In this document: in pieces, positions 1 to 8,887 of the stretch
Layout: every line of letters begins with the position of its first letter
How positions within the stretch are numbered: the first letter of the stretch is position 1
Origin: Ignavigranum ruoffiae
GTDB lineage: Bacteria > Bacillota > Bacilli > Lactobacillales > Aerococcaceae
Length of the DNA stretch: 64,000 nucleotides
Direction: 5' to 3'
NCBI RefSeq assembly: GCF_900110675.1
Contig: NZ_FOEN01000003.1
Span: forward strand, 124,001 to 188,000
Notes under the pieces: generated by a model
Databases searched by the model: none
What the model saw: only the letters and a program-made list of their open reading frames with translations
Told to the model about the DNA's origin: nothing
Position numbers and translations under genes: made by a program

Positions 1-636
1 GATCGCCCGATAACTTTCTTCTTGAGGTAACGTCTCATGAAATTCTGCTTCGAATTTACCCCCTAATAAAGTGATGGCCCGTTTAGCTTCAATCAGCTCA
101 TTATGAGCATCTTGTCCTTTCAAGGCAATAAAGTGACCGCCTTTTTTGACAAAAGGAAGGCAGAGCTCGACTAAAATATTTAAAGAAGCGACGGCCCGCG
201 CAGTTGCCAGATCATACTGACCACGGTAAGCCTGATCTTGACCGGCTTCTTCAGCCCGAGCATGAACCGCCTCAACCCCAGTCAAACCCAAATCAGCCAC
301 TAATTCATTTAAGAAATTTATGCGTTTGTTCAGCGAATCAATAATGGTTAATTGAATATCTGGACGGATAATTTTAATCGGAATACTAGGGAATCCTGCG
401 CCAGCGCCTACATCGACAACTTTCGCAGCTTCAGGAATCTCCACCCACCATAAAGGTACTAATGAATCATAAAAATGCTTTAAATATACCTCATCATGTT
501 CGGTGATGGCTGTGAGATTGATTTTTTGATTCCATTCAACTAACAATGAAAAGTATCGATCAAATTGTTGAAGCTGTTTTTCCGAAAGTTGGATGTTTTT
601 TTCCGCCAAAGCCTGTATAAATTTTTCTTCGTTCAA
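1..636 (-). CDS. rsmG: 16S rRNA (guanine-N7)-methyltransferase RsmG (GidB), 3' part off the window
   Basis: RsmG uses SAM to methylate a guanine N7 in the 530 loop of 16S rRNA. The visible 212 codons begin at a TTG ([10 protein letters not shown]) preceded by GGAGG; no ATG fits. The SAM-binding Rossmann segment reads [17 protein letters not shown] at about residues 69-85, and the family segments [15 protein letters not shown] and DLATARAVA follow. About 25 C-terminal residues are missing at the window edge. In Bacillus this gene directly follows mnmE-mnmG and precedes noc/parA/parB. Here about 8 kb of other genes separate it from mnmG, and any parAB would lie left of the window. Identity is clear. 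Confidence 0.95.
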   Translation of the reverse strand, partial: MNEEKFIQALAEKNIQLSEKQLQQFDRYFSLLVEWNQKINLTAITEHDEVYLKHFYDSLVPLWWVEIPEAAKVVDVGAGAGFPSIPIKIIRPDIQLTIIDSLNKRINFLNELVADLGLTGVEAVHARAEEAGQDQAYRGQYDLATARAVASLNILVELCLPFVKKGGHFIALKGQDAHNELIEAKRAITLLGGKFEAEFHETLPQEESYRAI

Positions 637-1086
637 TCTCAAGCTCCTCCGTTAAAATTTGTGAAACAATAATGTTTCACACATGCCTACTATAGCGAAA
701 TTTATAAAGAATAGCAACCTCTACTGATAAATTATTCACCATACTGAAGCGAACTTTTTGTTCAAAATATTTTGTCGGCAAAACTAAAGATTTTATTGGA
801 AAAAATTCAAACTTATGATTTTTCTGTGAAGAAAACCTTTCCAAAACACTTATGGTATCATATAAGCTCAATTCATAATGTCTTTAACTTTCTTAATAAT
901 TATTTCTAGACTCTTTCTTAGTATCTTTATTAAGTCTTCATGGCTAGTCGCTATACTTTAGATAGTGAGATAAGGAAAGATACTATCTCAGAAAATTAAA
1001 TAAAAATTGAATAAAGTCGTTTGTTACTTTGGCACAACTGTCGTTCTCTGAGTTCATGTCATACTATATAAAGGAGGAGAAAAGAC
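637..1086. other. 450-bp intergenic region with nested inverted repeats
   Basis: Divergent gap between rsmG and the LPXTG gene. It holds GTGAAACA-ataa-TGTTTCAC at 661-680, an inverted repeat built of outward-facing parS half-sites. A 10-bp inverted repeat pairs TAGTATCTTT (919-928) with AAAGATACTA (976-985). Overlapping it, AGATAGT (960-966) pairs with ACTATCT (982-988), and GAGATA (967-972) pairs with TATCTC (984-989), so competing hairpins are possible upstream of the surface protein. No convincing gene is seen; a 64-codon minus-strand frame at 677-871 lacks a ribosome binding site. Confidence 0.5.
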
Positions 1087-2772
1087 ATGCAAAACTTGAA
1101 AAAAGTATTAGCGTTCACTTCCTCAAGTTTAATCTTGCTTGGAAGTATTCCCGTGATTAATGCTCAGGAAACAACTACCGTCTCTGAAACCTCTGAAACA
1201 GAAACTATTGAAAGCAGTCAAACTATGACAGAAGAAACTTCTATTGAAGAAGAAAATTCCCCACAAGAAAATGCTGAAACTGTCAATCCTACCACGACTG
1301 TCCAAGTATTGGTCAACGGGGAACCAATCCCTCAAGGAATGGGGGTAAGTATTGAGAGCAAAACTATTGGCGTTGACTTAAGACCTGTTGATAGTCAAAG
1401 TCAATTTGAAATAAACTATGCTAGTGGGGAATATCAAGTCCAATTAGTCTCTGCTGAAGGAATTCCTATCGAAACTGAAGGGAGTCAGGGTGTTCTAGTC
1501 GTGCCGGAAGAGGGTGGACCTGTCACGCTACACTTTGAATTAGCGGAAGAGCTCACTCAAACTCTGGTACTCAACCTATATCTAAATGATCTAGCCGTCG
1601 AACCTGGCTCACGACTCATATTAACGCAACAAAATGGTGAACAAGACTATATCTTAGAAGAACAAGGGCAAATTGAACTTGACCTCGTTCCTGGCGAATA
1701 CATGGCCAAACTGATTTCTGCCGATGGTACAAAGATTTCTAATAAGTTAAAATTCTCAGTGGACAAAGATACAGACGTCAAAAATCTGTTCTTCTCAACT
1801 TATGATGTTCCGTCATTTACTGAATATCCCGTTCAAACCACTCTCGATCAAGATCTTGTAGAAACAGGTTGGTTTGTTAAAGTTTATTCTGATGAAGAAG
1901 TCTACACCTACACTGTGGGTGAAGAAGGTGAATTTACGATAGCACTAGAAACTGGAGAATATCAAACCGTTCTTTACAATAAAGATGGTAAATATATTGA
2001 TGAGGCACCCCTGATCATTCCAGAATCAGGTGGCACGCTGAATATAAATTATCATAGTAAAGATGCCGCGCCTGTTGATCCAATTGGTATTAACTATACG
2101 GTTCGAGGTTTCTTAAATGATGAACCTCTCGGTGAAGGCGCCTTAATTAAAATAATTACCGAAAATGATACATACAGCTTTATGGCTGACGCTGAGGGTT
2201 ACATCCCCCTTGATTTATTACCAGGTGACTATCAATTAAATCTATATAACATTAAAGGTCAACATTACGCGACCAGTTATCTAACAATTCCGGAAGAAGG
2301 TGGCGAGTTAACGGCTATCTTTACGAGTCCTCAAGAAAATCTACCAGTAAATTACACGGTATCAGCCTATCTCAACGATCAATTACTCACCGATCCATAC
2401 GTCATTAAAGTGGATACTCCTTCAGGTGTTTATTCATATAAGGTGAATGAAGCAGGCTTGGTACCATTAGACTTGTTACCAGGCGAATACAAAACAACCC
2501 TATATGGGCTTGAAGGACAAGCTTTAGCAGAAGCCTATTTAGAAATTCCAGAGAATGGAGGAGAGCTCAGCCTAAACTATTATGTCGATGCAAATAAACC
2601 CACTCAACCCGGTTTACCAGGCAATAGCGAAGGCGAAGGTTCCTCAACCGAATCTTCAAATCAAGCCCAACTTCCTAATACAGGAGAAAGTCAAATAGGT
2701 AACTACCTAAGTTTATCAGGATTCTCTTTAATAGGAGCCATTGGTTTACTCTTAAAGAAATTTAAACACTAA
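1087..2772 (+). CDS. LPXTG-anchored surface protein with five tandem beta-type repeats
   Basis: 561 aa. Residues 1-26 are a signal peptide ending ..PVINA, followed by a Ser/Thr/Glu-rich stretch (about 27-68). Five related domains of about 80 residues follow (about 70-150, 160-240, 245-325, 335-415, 423-500). The later ones share LNDxxL, then IK, then LDLLPGEY, then a LY..G turn and IPExGGEL. The C-terminus has a Gly/Ser linker, the sortase signal LPNTGE near residue 529, a hydrophobic helix and KKFKH. The repeat pattern suggests Ig-like or carboxypeptidase-regulatory-like beta sandwiches; this is inference. The start has a strong AAAGGAGGAG site. Function (adhesin, matrix or wall interaction) is not identifiable. 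It is monocistronic and followed by a terminator. Confidence 0.85.
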   Translation: MQNLKKVLAFTSSSLILLGSIPVINAQETTTVSETSETETIESSQTMTEETSIEEENSPQENAETVNPTTTVQVLVNGEPIPQGMGVSIESKTIGVDLRPVDSQSQFEINYASGEYQVQLVSAEGIPIETEGSQGVLVVPEEGGPVTLHFELAEELTQTLVLNLYLNDLAVEPGSRLILTQQNGEQDYILEEQGQIELDLVPGEYMAKLISADGTKISNKLKFSVDKDTDVKNLFFSTYDVPSFTEYPVQTTLDQDLVETGWFVKVYSDEEVYTYTVGEEGEFTIALETGEYQTVLYNKDGKYIDEAPLIIPESGGTLNINYHSKDAAPVDPIGINYTVRGFLNDEPLGEGALIKIITENDTYSFMADAEGYIPLDLLPGDYQLNLYNIKGQHYATSYLTIPEEGGELTAIFTSPQENLPVNYTVSAYLNDQLLTDPYVIKVDTPSGVYSYKVNEAGLVPLDLLPGEYKTTLYGLEGQALAEAYLEIPENGGELSLNYYVDANKPTQPGLPGNSEGEGSSTESSNQAQLPNTGESQIGNYLSLSGFSLIGAIGLLLKKFKH

Positions 2773-2814
2773 TCAAATAGCATCAGTTAACTAACTCTTG
2801 CTATAAAATCGCAT

Positions 2815-2853
2815 AGAACCCCCTTCATTCCTAACTGGTTTGAAGGGGGTTCT
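2815..2853 (+). terminator. intrinsic terminator between convergent genes
   Basis: Perfect 13-bp stem AGAACCCCCTTCA / TGAAGGGGGTTCT with a 13-nt loop, followed by a T-rich tract. It ends the surface-protein transcript and may also stop the converging HerA-like gene. Confidence 0.85.
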
Positions 2854-2861
2854 GATTTTAA

Positions 2862-4358
2862 TTATTTTTTTATCATTCCAGTGATTGAACGGGTAATCAT
2901 CCGGCCTAATTCACGTCCAACAGAGGACATCATATTCTTGGTAAAGCGATCGAAATTAGAATCAGTCCGTCGGCTAGACCTGCTGGTCTCTGTTTTTTCT
3001 TTTTTGGCCGGAGCTTCTTCAACTTCCTTTTGGGCTTTGGTCGCTTTTTCTGCTTCAGCAGCTTGAATTAAAGCTTGCTCTTGTTCTTGAGTCGCTTTAA
3101 GAATTTGTTCATGAGCACTTTCTCGGTTAACGGGTTCGTCATATTTATCCATCAAGGCAGATCGATTAATAATTTGTAAAATTAAGGAAGGATCAATGGT
3201 GCCAATCTTTGACATCGGTGGATAAATCATAACCTTATCGGCAATACTTGGCGTGCCATCAGCTTGTAAAGTCGAAATCACTGCCTCGCCTACCTGTAAA
3301 TTCTGAATGACTTGGCTTAAATCCGCTTGATCATCTTGTCGGAAGGTCTCTGCCACGACTTTCACGGTCTTAATCTCCTTAGGAGTAAAGGCACGTAAAC
3401 CATGCTGAATTCGATTCCCTAATTGATTAGCTACCGAATCAGGAATATCCGTCGGATTCTGGGTAACGAAGAAGACTCCGATCCCTTTGGATCGAATGAG
3501 TCGAACGACAAGTTCAATCTTATCCACTAAAGCTTGTGGAGTATCTTTAAAGAGGGTATGGGCTTCATCAAAGAAGAAGACCAATTTAGGTTGTTGGAGA
3601 TCACCCTCTTCCGGAAGATTCTCATATAAATCAGAAAGTAATGCAAAAAGCACCATCGCATATAAGGTAGGAAGTTTATATAACTCTTTGGCATTGAGAA
3701 TATTAATCATTCCTAAACCTTGATCGTTAGTTCGGAAGAGATCCTGAACTTCTAAACTCGGTTCGCCAAAAAATTTATCGGCTCCCTGCTGCTCTAAGAC
3801 CACTAAGCTTCTTAATATAGCTCCTACCGAACTTTTGGCAATGTTGCCATAATGTTGACTTAATTCGCTGGCATGGTCAGCTACATAATTGAGCATGGCA
3901 CGAAGATCCATTAAATCAATCAGTAATAAACTTTGTTTATCTGCTACATCAAAGACTATATTTAATATACTTTCTTGAACATCATTGAGGCCTAGAATTT
4001 TGGTCAGAAGAATCGGCCCAATTTCAGAGACGGTAAAGCGCAAAGGCAAGCCTTCCTCAGCTAATACATCCCAAATTTCAATGGGGAAACTTTGACGTTC
4101 ATAATCCGTATAATGAGTATCGGTTAAACGCTGACTTAGATCTTCACTTTGATTTTCCTCAGCCAAGCTCATGATGTCACCCTTGACATCAGAAAGAAAT
4201 ACAGGAACTCCTGCTCGACTCAGTTGTTCAGCCAAGACTTTCAGGGTAATCGTCTTACCCGTCCCGGTAGCACCGGCTATAATGCCATGACGGTTCAACT
4301 TATCCAAATGTAATTGCGCAACTTCTTTACCAAAGCCAAATTGAATTGATTCTGCCAT
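2862..4358 (-). CDS. HerA-like ATPase (DUF853 / helicase HerA-like family)
   Basis: About 498 aa counted from ATG MAESIQFGFG. The in-frame ATG five codons upstream is rejected because the GGAGGA Shine-Dalgarno would lie inside it. Walker A is GATGTGKT near residue 30, and Walker B is LVFFFDEAH near 260. Conserved VTQNPTDIPDSVANQLGNRI follows. A charged, Ala/Glu/Lys-rich coiled-coil-like segment occupies about 420-470, before a basic tail that mentions repeated Ser/Arg. The family belongs to the FtsK/HerA superfamily of DNA-translocating ATPases, but its role in Firmicutes is not established; no NurA nuclease gene is adjacent. It lies 88 bp downstream of the alkD-like gene, on the same strand. 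Confidence 0.85.
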   Translation of the reverse strand: MAESIQFGFGKEVAQLHLDKLNRHGIIAGATGTGKTITLKVLAEQLSRAGVPVFLSDVKGDIMSLAEENQSEDLSQRLTDTHYTDYERQSFPIEIWDVLAEEGLPLRFTVSEIGPILLTKILGLNDVQESILNIVFDVADKQSLLLIDLMDLRAMLNYVADHASELSQHYGNIAKSSVGAILRSLVVLEQQGADKFFGEPSLEVQDLFRTNDQGLGMINILNAKELYKLPTLYAMVLFALLSDLYENLPEEGDLQQPKLVFFFDEAHTLFKDTPQALVDKIELVVRLIRSKGIGVFFVTQNPTDIPDSVANQLGNRIQHGLRAFTPKEIKTVKVVAETFRQDDQADLSQVIQNLQVGEAVISTLQADGTPSIADKVMIYPPMSKIGTIDPSLILQIINRSALMDKYDEPVNRESAHEQILKATQEQEQALIQAAEAEKATKAQKEVEEAPAKKEKTETSRSSRRTDSNFDRFTKNMMSSVGRELGRMITRSITGMIKK

Positions 4359-4446
4359 TGTCTCTTCCTCCATCAGATTTAGTCATCCTTATCTTACCAT
4401 ATCTACCCTGTGAACAGGATAAGAAAGATACTGACAAATTCTCTGA

Positions 4447-5138
4447 TTAAGCTAAATTTTTTAAAGCTTCTCGTTGACTGAGAGAACTCATCTTTGAAGC
4501 ACGCTCTTGCACAAATTTTTTGACCCATTCTGGATCCGTTTTGGCATATTCTCGTAACGCCCAACCAATTGCTTTGTTAAAAAAAATTCCTGACTCTCTA
4601 GATTATTATCAATGCCTTTACTTAACAATGTTAGATCAGTGCCTTCTTTCAAGCCTAATTGATGAATAATTGAAGTACGAACTAACCAAATGTTCTCCGC
4701 TTGAGACCAAGTTAAGATTTGTGCTTCCAGCGAAGGATATTTGTGAACCAGAGTTCCTACTCTTTTAACCAGAACATCTACTGAATCCCACCATGATTTA
4801 TCGACAATAAATTGCTGTAACTGATCAAGATCTTCTTCTAGCAGATAGTTTTCGACTGATTTTAGGTAATCCGCGGCTATATACTGAGCCTCTCTAAAAT
4901 CTAAGGCCCATAAATCTCTAACCATTGGCCAATCAATATAAGGGGACACTTGTTCTTGATATCTTTGACGAACCTCTAACTTGGCCTGATGTAGCCAAGC
5001 ACGACTCAATTCCCGTCTCTGTGGGGCTTTGATTCCCAAGAATTTAAATTGATTTTTCTGATAGGCTGCCATCCCTTTGGCTACCGTCAAATCTTCGTGG
5101 TCAAGCAGGGTCGAGATCAGAGTATCCAGATTTTGCAT
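4447..5138 (-). pseudogene. AlkD-type DNA alkylation repair glycosylase, frameshifted in an A8/T8 tract
   Basis: Belongs to the DNA_alkylation_repair (HEAT-like, AlkD) family, which excises alkylated purines. The start is ATG (MQNLDTLIST) with AGGAGG four bases upstream. Family residues are clear: RDLWALDFREAQYIAADYL, SWWDSVDVLV and RTSIIHQLG. The uncorrected frame stops at 4488 (216 aa), with an unrelated tail after ESQEFF. At the plus-strand A8 run 4579-4586, one extra base gives EFFFNKAIGWALREYAKTDPEW, then KKFVQERASKMSSL, reaching a stop at 4447 and a normal length of about 230 aa. That tail is typical of the family and has no other damage. The break could be a sequencing error, a recent mutation or slippage. 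It sits 8 bp after the small membrane protein. Confidence 0.8.
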
Positions 5139-5146
5139 AATTCCTC

Positions 5147-5428
5147 CTAAGAATAAAACATCTTTAGCAAACCTGACAGAATGTAAGCCAAGCAAAATAG
5201 ACCGATGTATTGTCCTATTTTAGAAGTAAGTGCTTCTCTTTCCTTAGTCAGGGACTTCAATGATTGAAAAGAACCAGACTGAAGCATCACAAGAAATATT
5301 ATCAAAACGGTTCCATAAAAATAATATTTAATCTGATAAAACGCTAGCAGGATTCCTAAAACAAAACCACAAATAAATGAGAGTAGCTTGGCCAACACAT
5401 TATGCACCTTTTCTTTTTGTAATATCAT
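5147..5428 (-). CDS. small membrane protein of the ABC/two-component operon
   Basis: Up to 93 aa with about three hydrophobic segments (roughly residues 10-30, 33-52 and 72-90) and a short charged loop SLTKEREALTSKIG between the last two. I recognise no family. The first ATG (5428) lacks a Shine-Dalgarno; a GTG at 5398 (codon 11) follows AAAAGG at a good distance and may be the real start. It lies 22 bp after the response regulator and 8 bp before the alkD-like gene, so it is probably cotranscribed with both. A role as an accessory or sensing partner of the ABC transporter is only inferred. Confidence 0.65.
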   Translation of the reverse strand: MILQKEKVHNVLAKLLSFICGFVLGILLAFYQIKYYFYGTVLIIFLVMLQSGSFQSLKSLTKEREALTSKIGQYIGLFCLAYILSGLLKMFYS

Positions 5429-5450
5429 TTATTTTAACATAATCAGGTAA

Positions 5451-6062
5451 CTAGTGATTTAACCAGCCATGATAACGCGCAATATTCAGTGCTTCGATTC
5501 GCGATTGTGCTCCCGTTTTACTTAATATTGAGGAAATATAGTTACGAATGGTCCCTTGACTCAAAAATAATTGATCCGCAATAGATTGAGTGGCCAATCC
5601 TTGATCTAGTTTTAACAGAATTTCTTGTTCGCGCGGGGTTAACGGATTACGTTCTGCCCGTAACACATGACGAACCAGCTTGGGATCATAAACAGTATCA
5701 CCATCTATGACGGCGTGAATTGTTTCAATTAAATGTTCAGTTGGACTATCTTTCAATAAATAGCCTTTGACATCTGCCTCTACCGCCTGTTCAAAGTAAT
5801 CTTGTTTGGCAAAAGTCGTCAAGATAATCACTAATACCGCTGGTTTCTCATCTTTTAAACGATGTGCCAGCTCTAATCCTGTCATATGAGGCATCTCGAT
5901 ATCCAATATGGCCACATCAACGGCTAAGTGATTGATCTCCCTGAGCGCAGTTTCTCCATCCAGAGCGGAACCAAGAATATTAAGGTCCTCTTCTAAGTCT
6001 AACAAACTCACCAAGGCTGAATTTAACATGACTTGATCTTCGGCAATATATAGATTAATCAC
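5451..6062 (-). CDS. NarL/LuxR-family response regulator
   Basis: 203 aa. The receiver domain has the acidic pair AEDQ near residues 7-9, phospho-acceptor Asp54 in VAILDIEMPHMTG and the switch Lys in LLKDSPTEHL. The C-terminal LuxR-type HTH begins LTPREQEILLKLDQG and contains SIADQLFLSQGTIRNYISSI. It overlaps the histidine kinase gene by 8 bp, indicating translational coupling, and is its obvious partner. The layout (ABC ATPase, permease, kinase, regulator) matches DesKR/YvfTU-type cassettes, in which the regulator controls its own ABC genes. A palindrome upstream of the ABC gene is a candidate operator. Confidence 0.9.
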   Translation of the reverse strand: MINLYIAEDQVMLNSALVSLLDLEEDLNILGSALDGETALREINHLAVDVAILDIEMPHMTGLELAHRLKDEKPAVLVIILTTFAKQDYFEQAVEADVKGYLLKDSPTEHLIETIHAVIDGDTVYDPKLVRHVLRAERNPLTPREQEILLKLDQGLATQSIADQLFLSQGTIRNYISSILSKTGAQSRIEALNIARYHGWLNH

Positions 6063-7173
6063 GTTCTCCCTCCTTTATCGGTAATTCAACCTTTAATAGA
6101 CAACCCTTGTCACCAGAGATAAATAGCTTTCCTCGCGCTTTTTCAATCCGTGAAATCATCCCTTTAATACCAAAAGAGGGCTCAAAGGAAGCTGATAAAC
6201 CGACTCCATTATCATGAATATTCATCCAATAGGTATTTCCTTGGCCAAAGCTTACCTCAACTTTCTGTGCTTGACTATGACGCACCACATTATTAAAGGC
6301 TTCTTTTAAAACAGCTCCCATTATATACTGAATTTCAAGGGGCCAATTTCGAGAAATTTCTTCATCTTTCGTTATTAGAATAATTTCGGCTTGTCCTAAC
6401 TGATTTTGATTTTCAATTAAGACTGAAGCAATGGTTGTTTCGTGCAGATTGCCAACAATGTTTCTAACCAAATTCAGATGGTCGCGAGACGTCTGGGCAA
6501 TTTCTAGTAATTCTTTCTGAGCTTTAACTGGATCTTTCTGCAAAAGTTTACTAGCTAATTCAGCCTTTAAGGCAATCATCGAATAAGATTGACCCAGATT
6601 ATCATGGAGGTCGCGGGCAATACGCTCTCTTTCACCTTGACGAATGATAGTTTCTAAACGCTGGCGATTTAGATTCAAATCATTGATTTTATGTTGATAA
6701 GAATACAAATAACGAGCAAAAAAGGGAGAAACGAGAACAACGAATAAGCCGAAAAATAACCAACCCCATTCAAATTGGATTTGAAAGTTAACCAATATTA
6801 GGGCAAACAGACTTGCTATGAGTACAAAAGCATAATAAATATTTAAATATTTTCGAAAAAGGCTCTCTTTTATCTGCCAAAAAGGAAATTGCCAACCCGT
6901 ATAAATAAAAATCGAAATGTAACCTGAAGGAATCGCGACAATCGTGGCCAAGATTAATTGAATGAATAGATTTTGACTGTTTTGATAAGCGTCAAAATAG
7001 CCCTGCCGATAAAAATATAAGTAAGTGAGGACCAATAAAAAATATAAAAAACGCAGTGGCTCCGGGTAAAACCAACTGGTATAAAGCATGGGAATCAAAA
7101 AGAGTAAATAAAAATAAGCAAACAAGCCCATGGGTGGAGGAATCAAAATATATTTTCTAAACCAATTTTTCAT
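6055..7173 (-). CDS. membrane sensor histidine kinase, DesK-like (HisKA_3)
   Basis: 372 aa. The N-terminal 155 residues hold about five membrane helices with very short loops, so the signal is probably sensed within or near the membrane. The dimerisation and phosphoacceptor segment is ERERIARDLHDNLGQSYSM with His190. The HATPase domain follows, with the N-box KEAFNNVVRHSQA, the G1 motif NIHDNGVGL and a final FGIKGMISRIEKARG. The 4-bp overlap with the permease stop (ATGA) and 8-bp overlap with the regulator show a tight operon. Cell-envelope or antimicrobial stress is a common signal for this class; the actual signal is unknown. Confidence 0.9.
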   Translation of the reverse strand: MKNWFRKYILIPPPMGLFAYFYLLFLIPMLYTSWFYPEPLRFLYFLLVLTYLYFYRQGYFDAYQNSQNLFIQLILATIVAIPSGYISIFIYTGWQFPFWQIKESLFRKYLNIYYAFVLIASLFALILVNFQIQFEWGWLFFGLFVVLVSPFFARYLYSYQHKINDLNLNRQRLETIIRQGERERIARDLHDNLGQSYSMIALKAELASKLLQKDPVKAQKELLEIAQTSRDHLNLVRNIVGNLHETTIASVLIENQNQLGQAEIILITKDEEISRNWPLEIQYIMGAVLKEAFNNVVRHSQAQKVEVSFGQGNTYWMNIHDNGVGLSASFEPSFGIKGMISRIEKARGKLFISGDKGCLLKVELPIKEGERD

Positions 7174-7931
7174 GAAGTTTTCGGCTCCTTATAAGGTATC
7201 CACTTTACCAAGACCAAAATCAATAAACTTAAACCCAGCGCCCAGCTCAGTAAATGAAGTAATAATGCAACACTCATTTGACCTTGATGAATAAATTGTC
7301 GACAAAGAGCAGCAGATTGGTATGTTGGTAATAATTTGCCGATGTCTTGTAACCAGCCTGGCATGATTTCAATCGGCCACCATAGACCCCCTAGAATTGC
7401 TAAGGGAAAGACTAACAAGTTAGTTAAGATATTGACTAATAAACTATTATTTAATTGGGCCAACAGGATACCCAAGAGAGAGAAGATAGCACTGGCAAAT
7501 AATGAAAATACTAGCAAGACTAAATACGATAACAAGGGCAAAGATACCTGGTTTAAGAAAAATGCCAAGGAAGAAATTAGCATAAAAATCAAAGCATTCA
7601 AGGAGAAATAAACCAAAACCAGCATCCAATAATAATAAAATTTCGATTTAGGACTTAAAATTACAAATAAATCGAAATAATCCTGATGATCTTTGACTAA
7701 ACTGCTTGATATTACTTGAATCGAAGTAATCAAATTTCCATAAATAATCATACTAATCATATAGTCAAGTTGCCAAATTTTCAACATCTCTGCGGACATC
7801 TCCCAGGCAAACACTCGCGTATATAAATAGTAAAAGAAAATTGGGAAAATTAAGGCGGCAATATAACTCTTTAAATCACGTAAAACCAACCTTTTGAAAT
7901 GCAACTCGAATTGGTTAATAAATGGTTTCAT
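7170..7931 (-). CDS. ABC-2 type transporter permease
   Basis: 253 aa with about six membrane helices typical of ABC2_membrane exporters. The N-terminus MKPFINQFELHFKRLVLRDL precedes helix 1, and the family segment GLWWPIEIMPGWLQDIGKLLPTY sits before the last helices. It directly abuts the ATPase gene (no gap) and overlaps the kinase start by 4 bp. It should form an exporter (2+2) with the adjacent ATPase. Substrate unknown; drug, lipid or peptide export are the usual roles. Confidence 0.88.
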   Translation of the reverse strand: MKPFINQFELHFKRLVLRDLKSYIAALIFPIFFYYLYTRVFAWEMSAEMLKIWQLDYMISMIIYGNLITSIQVISSSLVKDHQDYFDLFVILSPKSKFYYYWMLVLVYFSLNALIFMLISSLAFFLNQVSLPLLSYLVLLVFSLFASAIFSLLGILLAQLNNSLLVNILTNLLVFPLAILGGLWWPIEIMPGWLQDIGKLLPTYQSAALCRQFIHQGQMSVALLLHLLSWALGLSLLILVLVKWIPYKEPKTS

Positions 7932-8813
7932 CTACTTACCTCCTTCAAATAGATTGAAAATAGTTTCTAAAGAAGTCGCTTTAATTTCTATATGTTTAAT
8001 ATGATTTAAATAGGGGTAGAGTTCGGCCAACAAGTTTATAGTCTCCTGGGTTTTAATATTATACCTATGATCCAGTTCCTCTAATGAAAGCACAGAAGGC
8101 AGTTGCTTAAAGACGTCGCTGGTTAAATCACTGACAAAAGATACACTGACAGCTCCAAATTGATTCCTTAATTCTTGTAAATTACCGTCAAAAGCGATTT
8201 GGCCTTTGGAAAGAATTAATATTCGGTTCGCTACTGACTCAAGTTCATCCAGATAGTGACTCGTAATGAAAATTGTTTTCCCCTTCATTTTAAGCAGAGT
8301 GATCTGTTCCCAGAAAATTTGCCGGCTCAGACTATCCATAGAAGGTGTAGGTTCATCAAGAAAGATTAATTGCGGGTCACCCACCATCGCTAAAACAAAA
8401 TTAAATCTTCGAAGTTCCCCTCCGGATAATTGATTCACTTCCTTCTTTTGTAAATTTTCTAATTCGCCAAGTTCAATGAGTTCATTGTAAGGAAGCGGAT
8501 GGGCATAATGGCTTTGAACAAGTCGAATGGCTTCATAGACTGTTAAGTTTCGTAATCGAAAATTATCCTGCAACATCATGGCTGTTCTTTCACGTACTAT
8601 GGCATTCATTTTTGAATAACCAAATAAATTAACTTTGCCAGAATCTGCTTTCAGTAAACCATTGATTATTTTAATTAATGTGGATTTACCCGCCCCATTT
8701 CTACCGAGTAAAGCAATAATTTCACCTTGATTTACCTTTAAATTGACATCCGTTAATACTTTATCTTTCTTAAAAGATTTAGCTAAGTGTTCAATTTTCA
8801 TAATTTCTTGCAT
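7932..8813 (-). CDS. ABC transporter ATP-binding protein
   Basis: 293 aa. Walker A is GRNGAGKST near residue 37, the Q-loop is MMLQDNFRLRN, the signature is LSGGELRR, Walker B is LIFLDEPTPSMD, and the H-loop His is in FITSHYLDE. About 75 C-terminal residues form the accessory domain seen in drug-export ATPases of the CcmA/NatA type. The start is preceded by AAGGAGGGGAG. It is the first gene of the operon and runs into the permease without a gap. A palindromic candidate operator and a TATAAT lie upstream. Confidence 0.92.
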   Translation of the reverse strand: MQEIMKIEHLAKSFKKDKVLTDVNLKVNQGEIIALLGRNGAGKSTLIKIINGLLKADSGKVNLFGYSKMNAIVRERTAMMLQDNFRLRNLTVYEAIRLVQSHYAHPLPYNELIELGELENLQKKEVNQLSGGELRRFNFVLAMVGDPQLIFLDEPTPSMDSLSRQIFWEQITLLKMKGKTIFITSHYLDELESVANRILILSKGQIAFDGNLQELRNQFGAVSVSFVSDLTSDVFKQLPSVLSLEELDHRYNIKTQETINLLAELYPYLNHIKHIEIKATSLETIFNLFEGGK

Positions 8814-8887
8814 AAGCTCCCCTCCTTTTGGCTTAATTATAAAATGAAAGCCCGCTCTATCCTAGACACAGCTATCATGACTTTCTT

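Noticed and set aside
677-871. 64-codon minus-strand frame upstream of rsmG
   Set aside because: No ribosome binding site and low-complexity composition.
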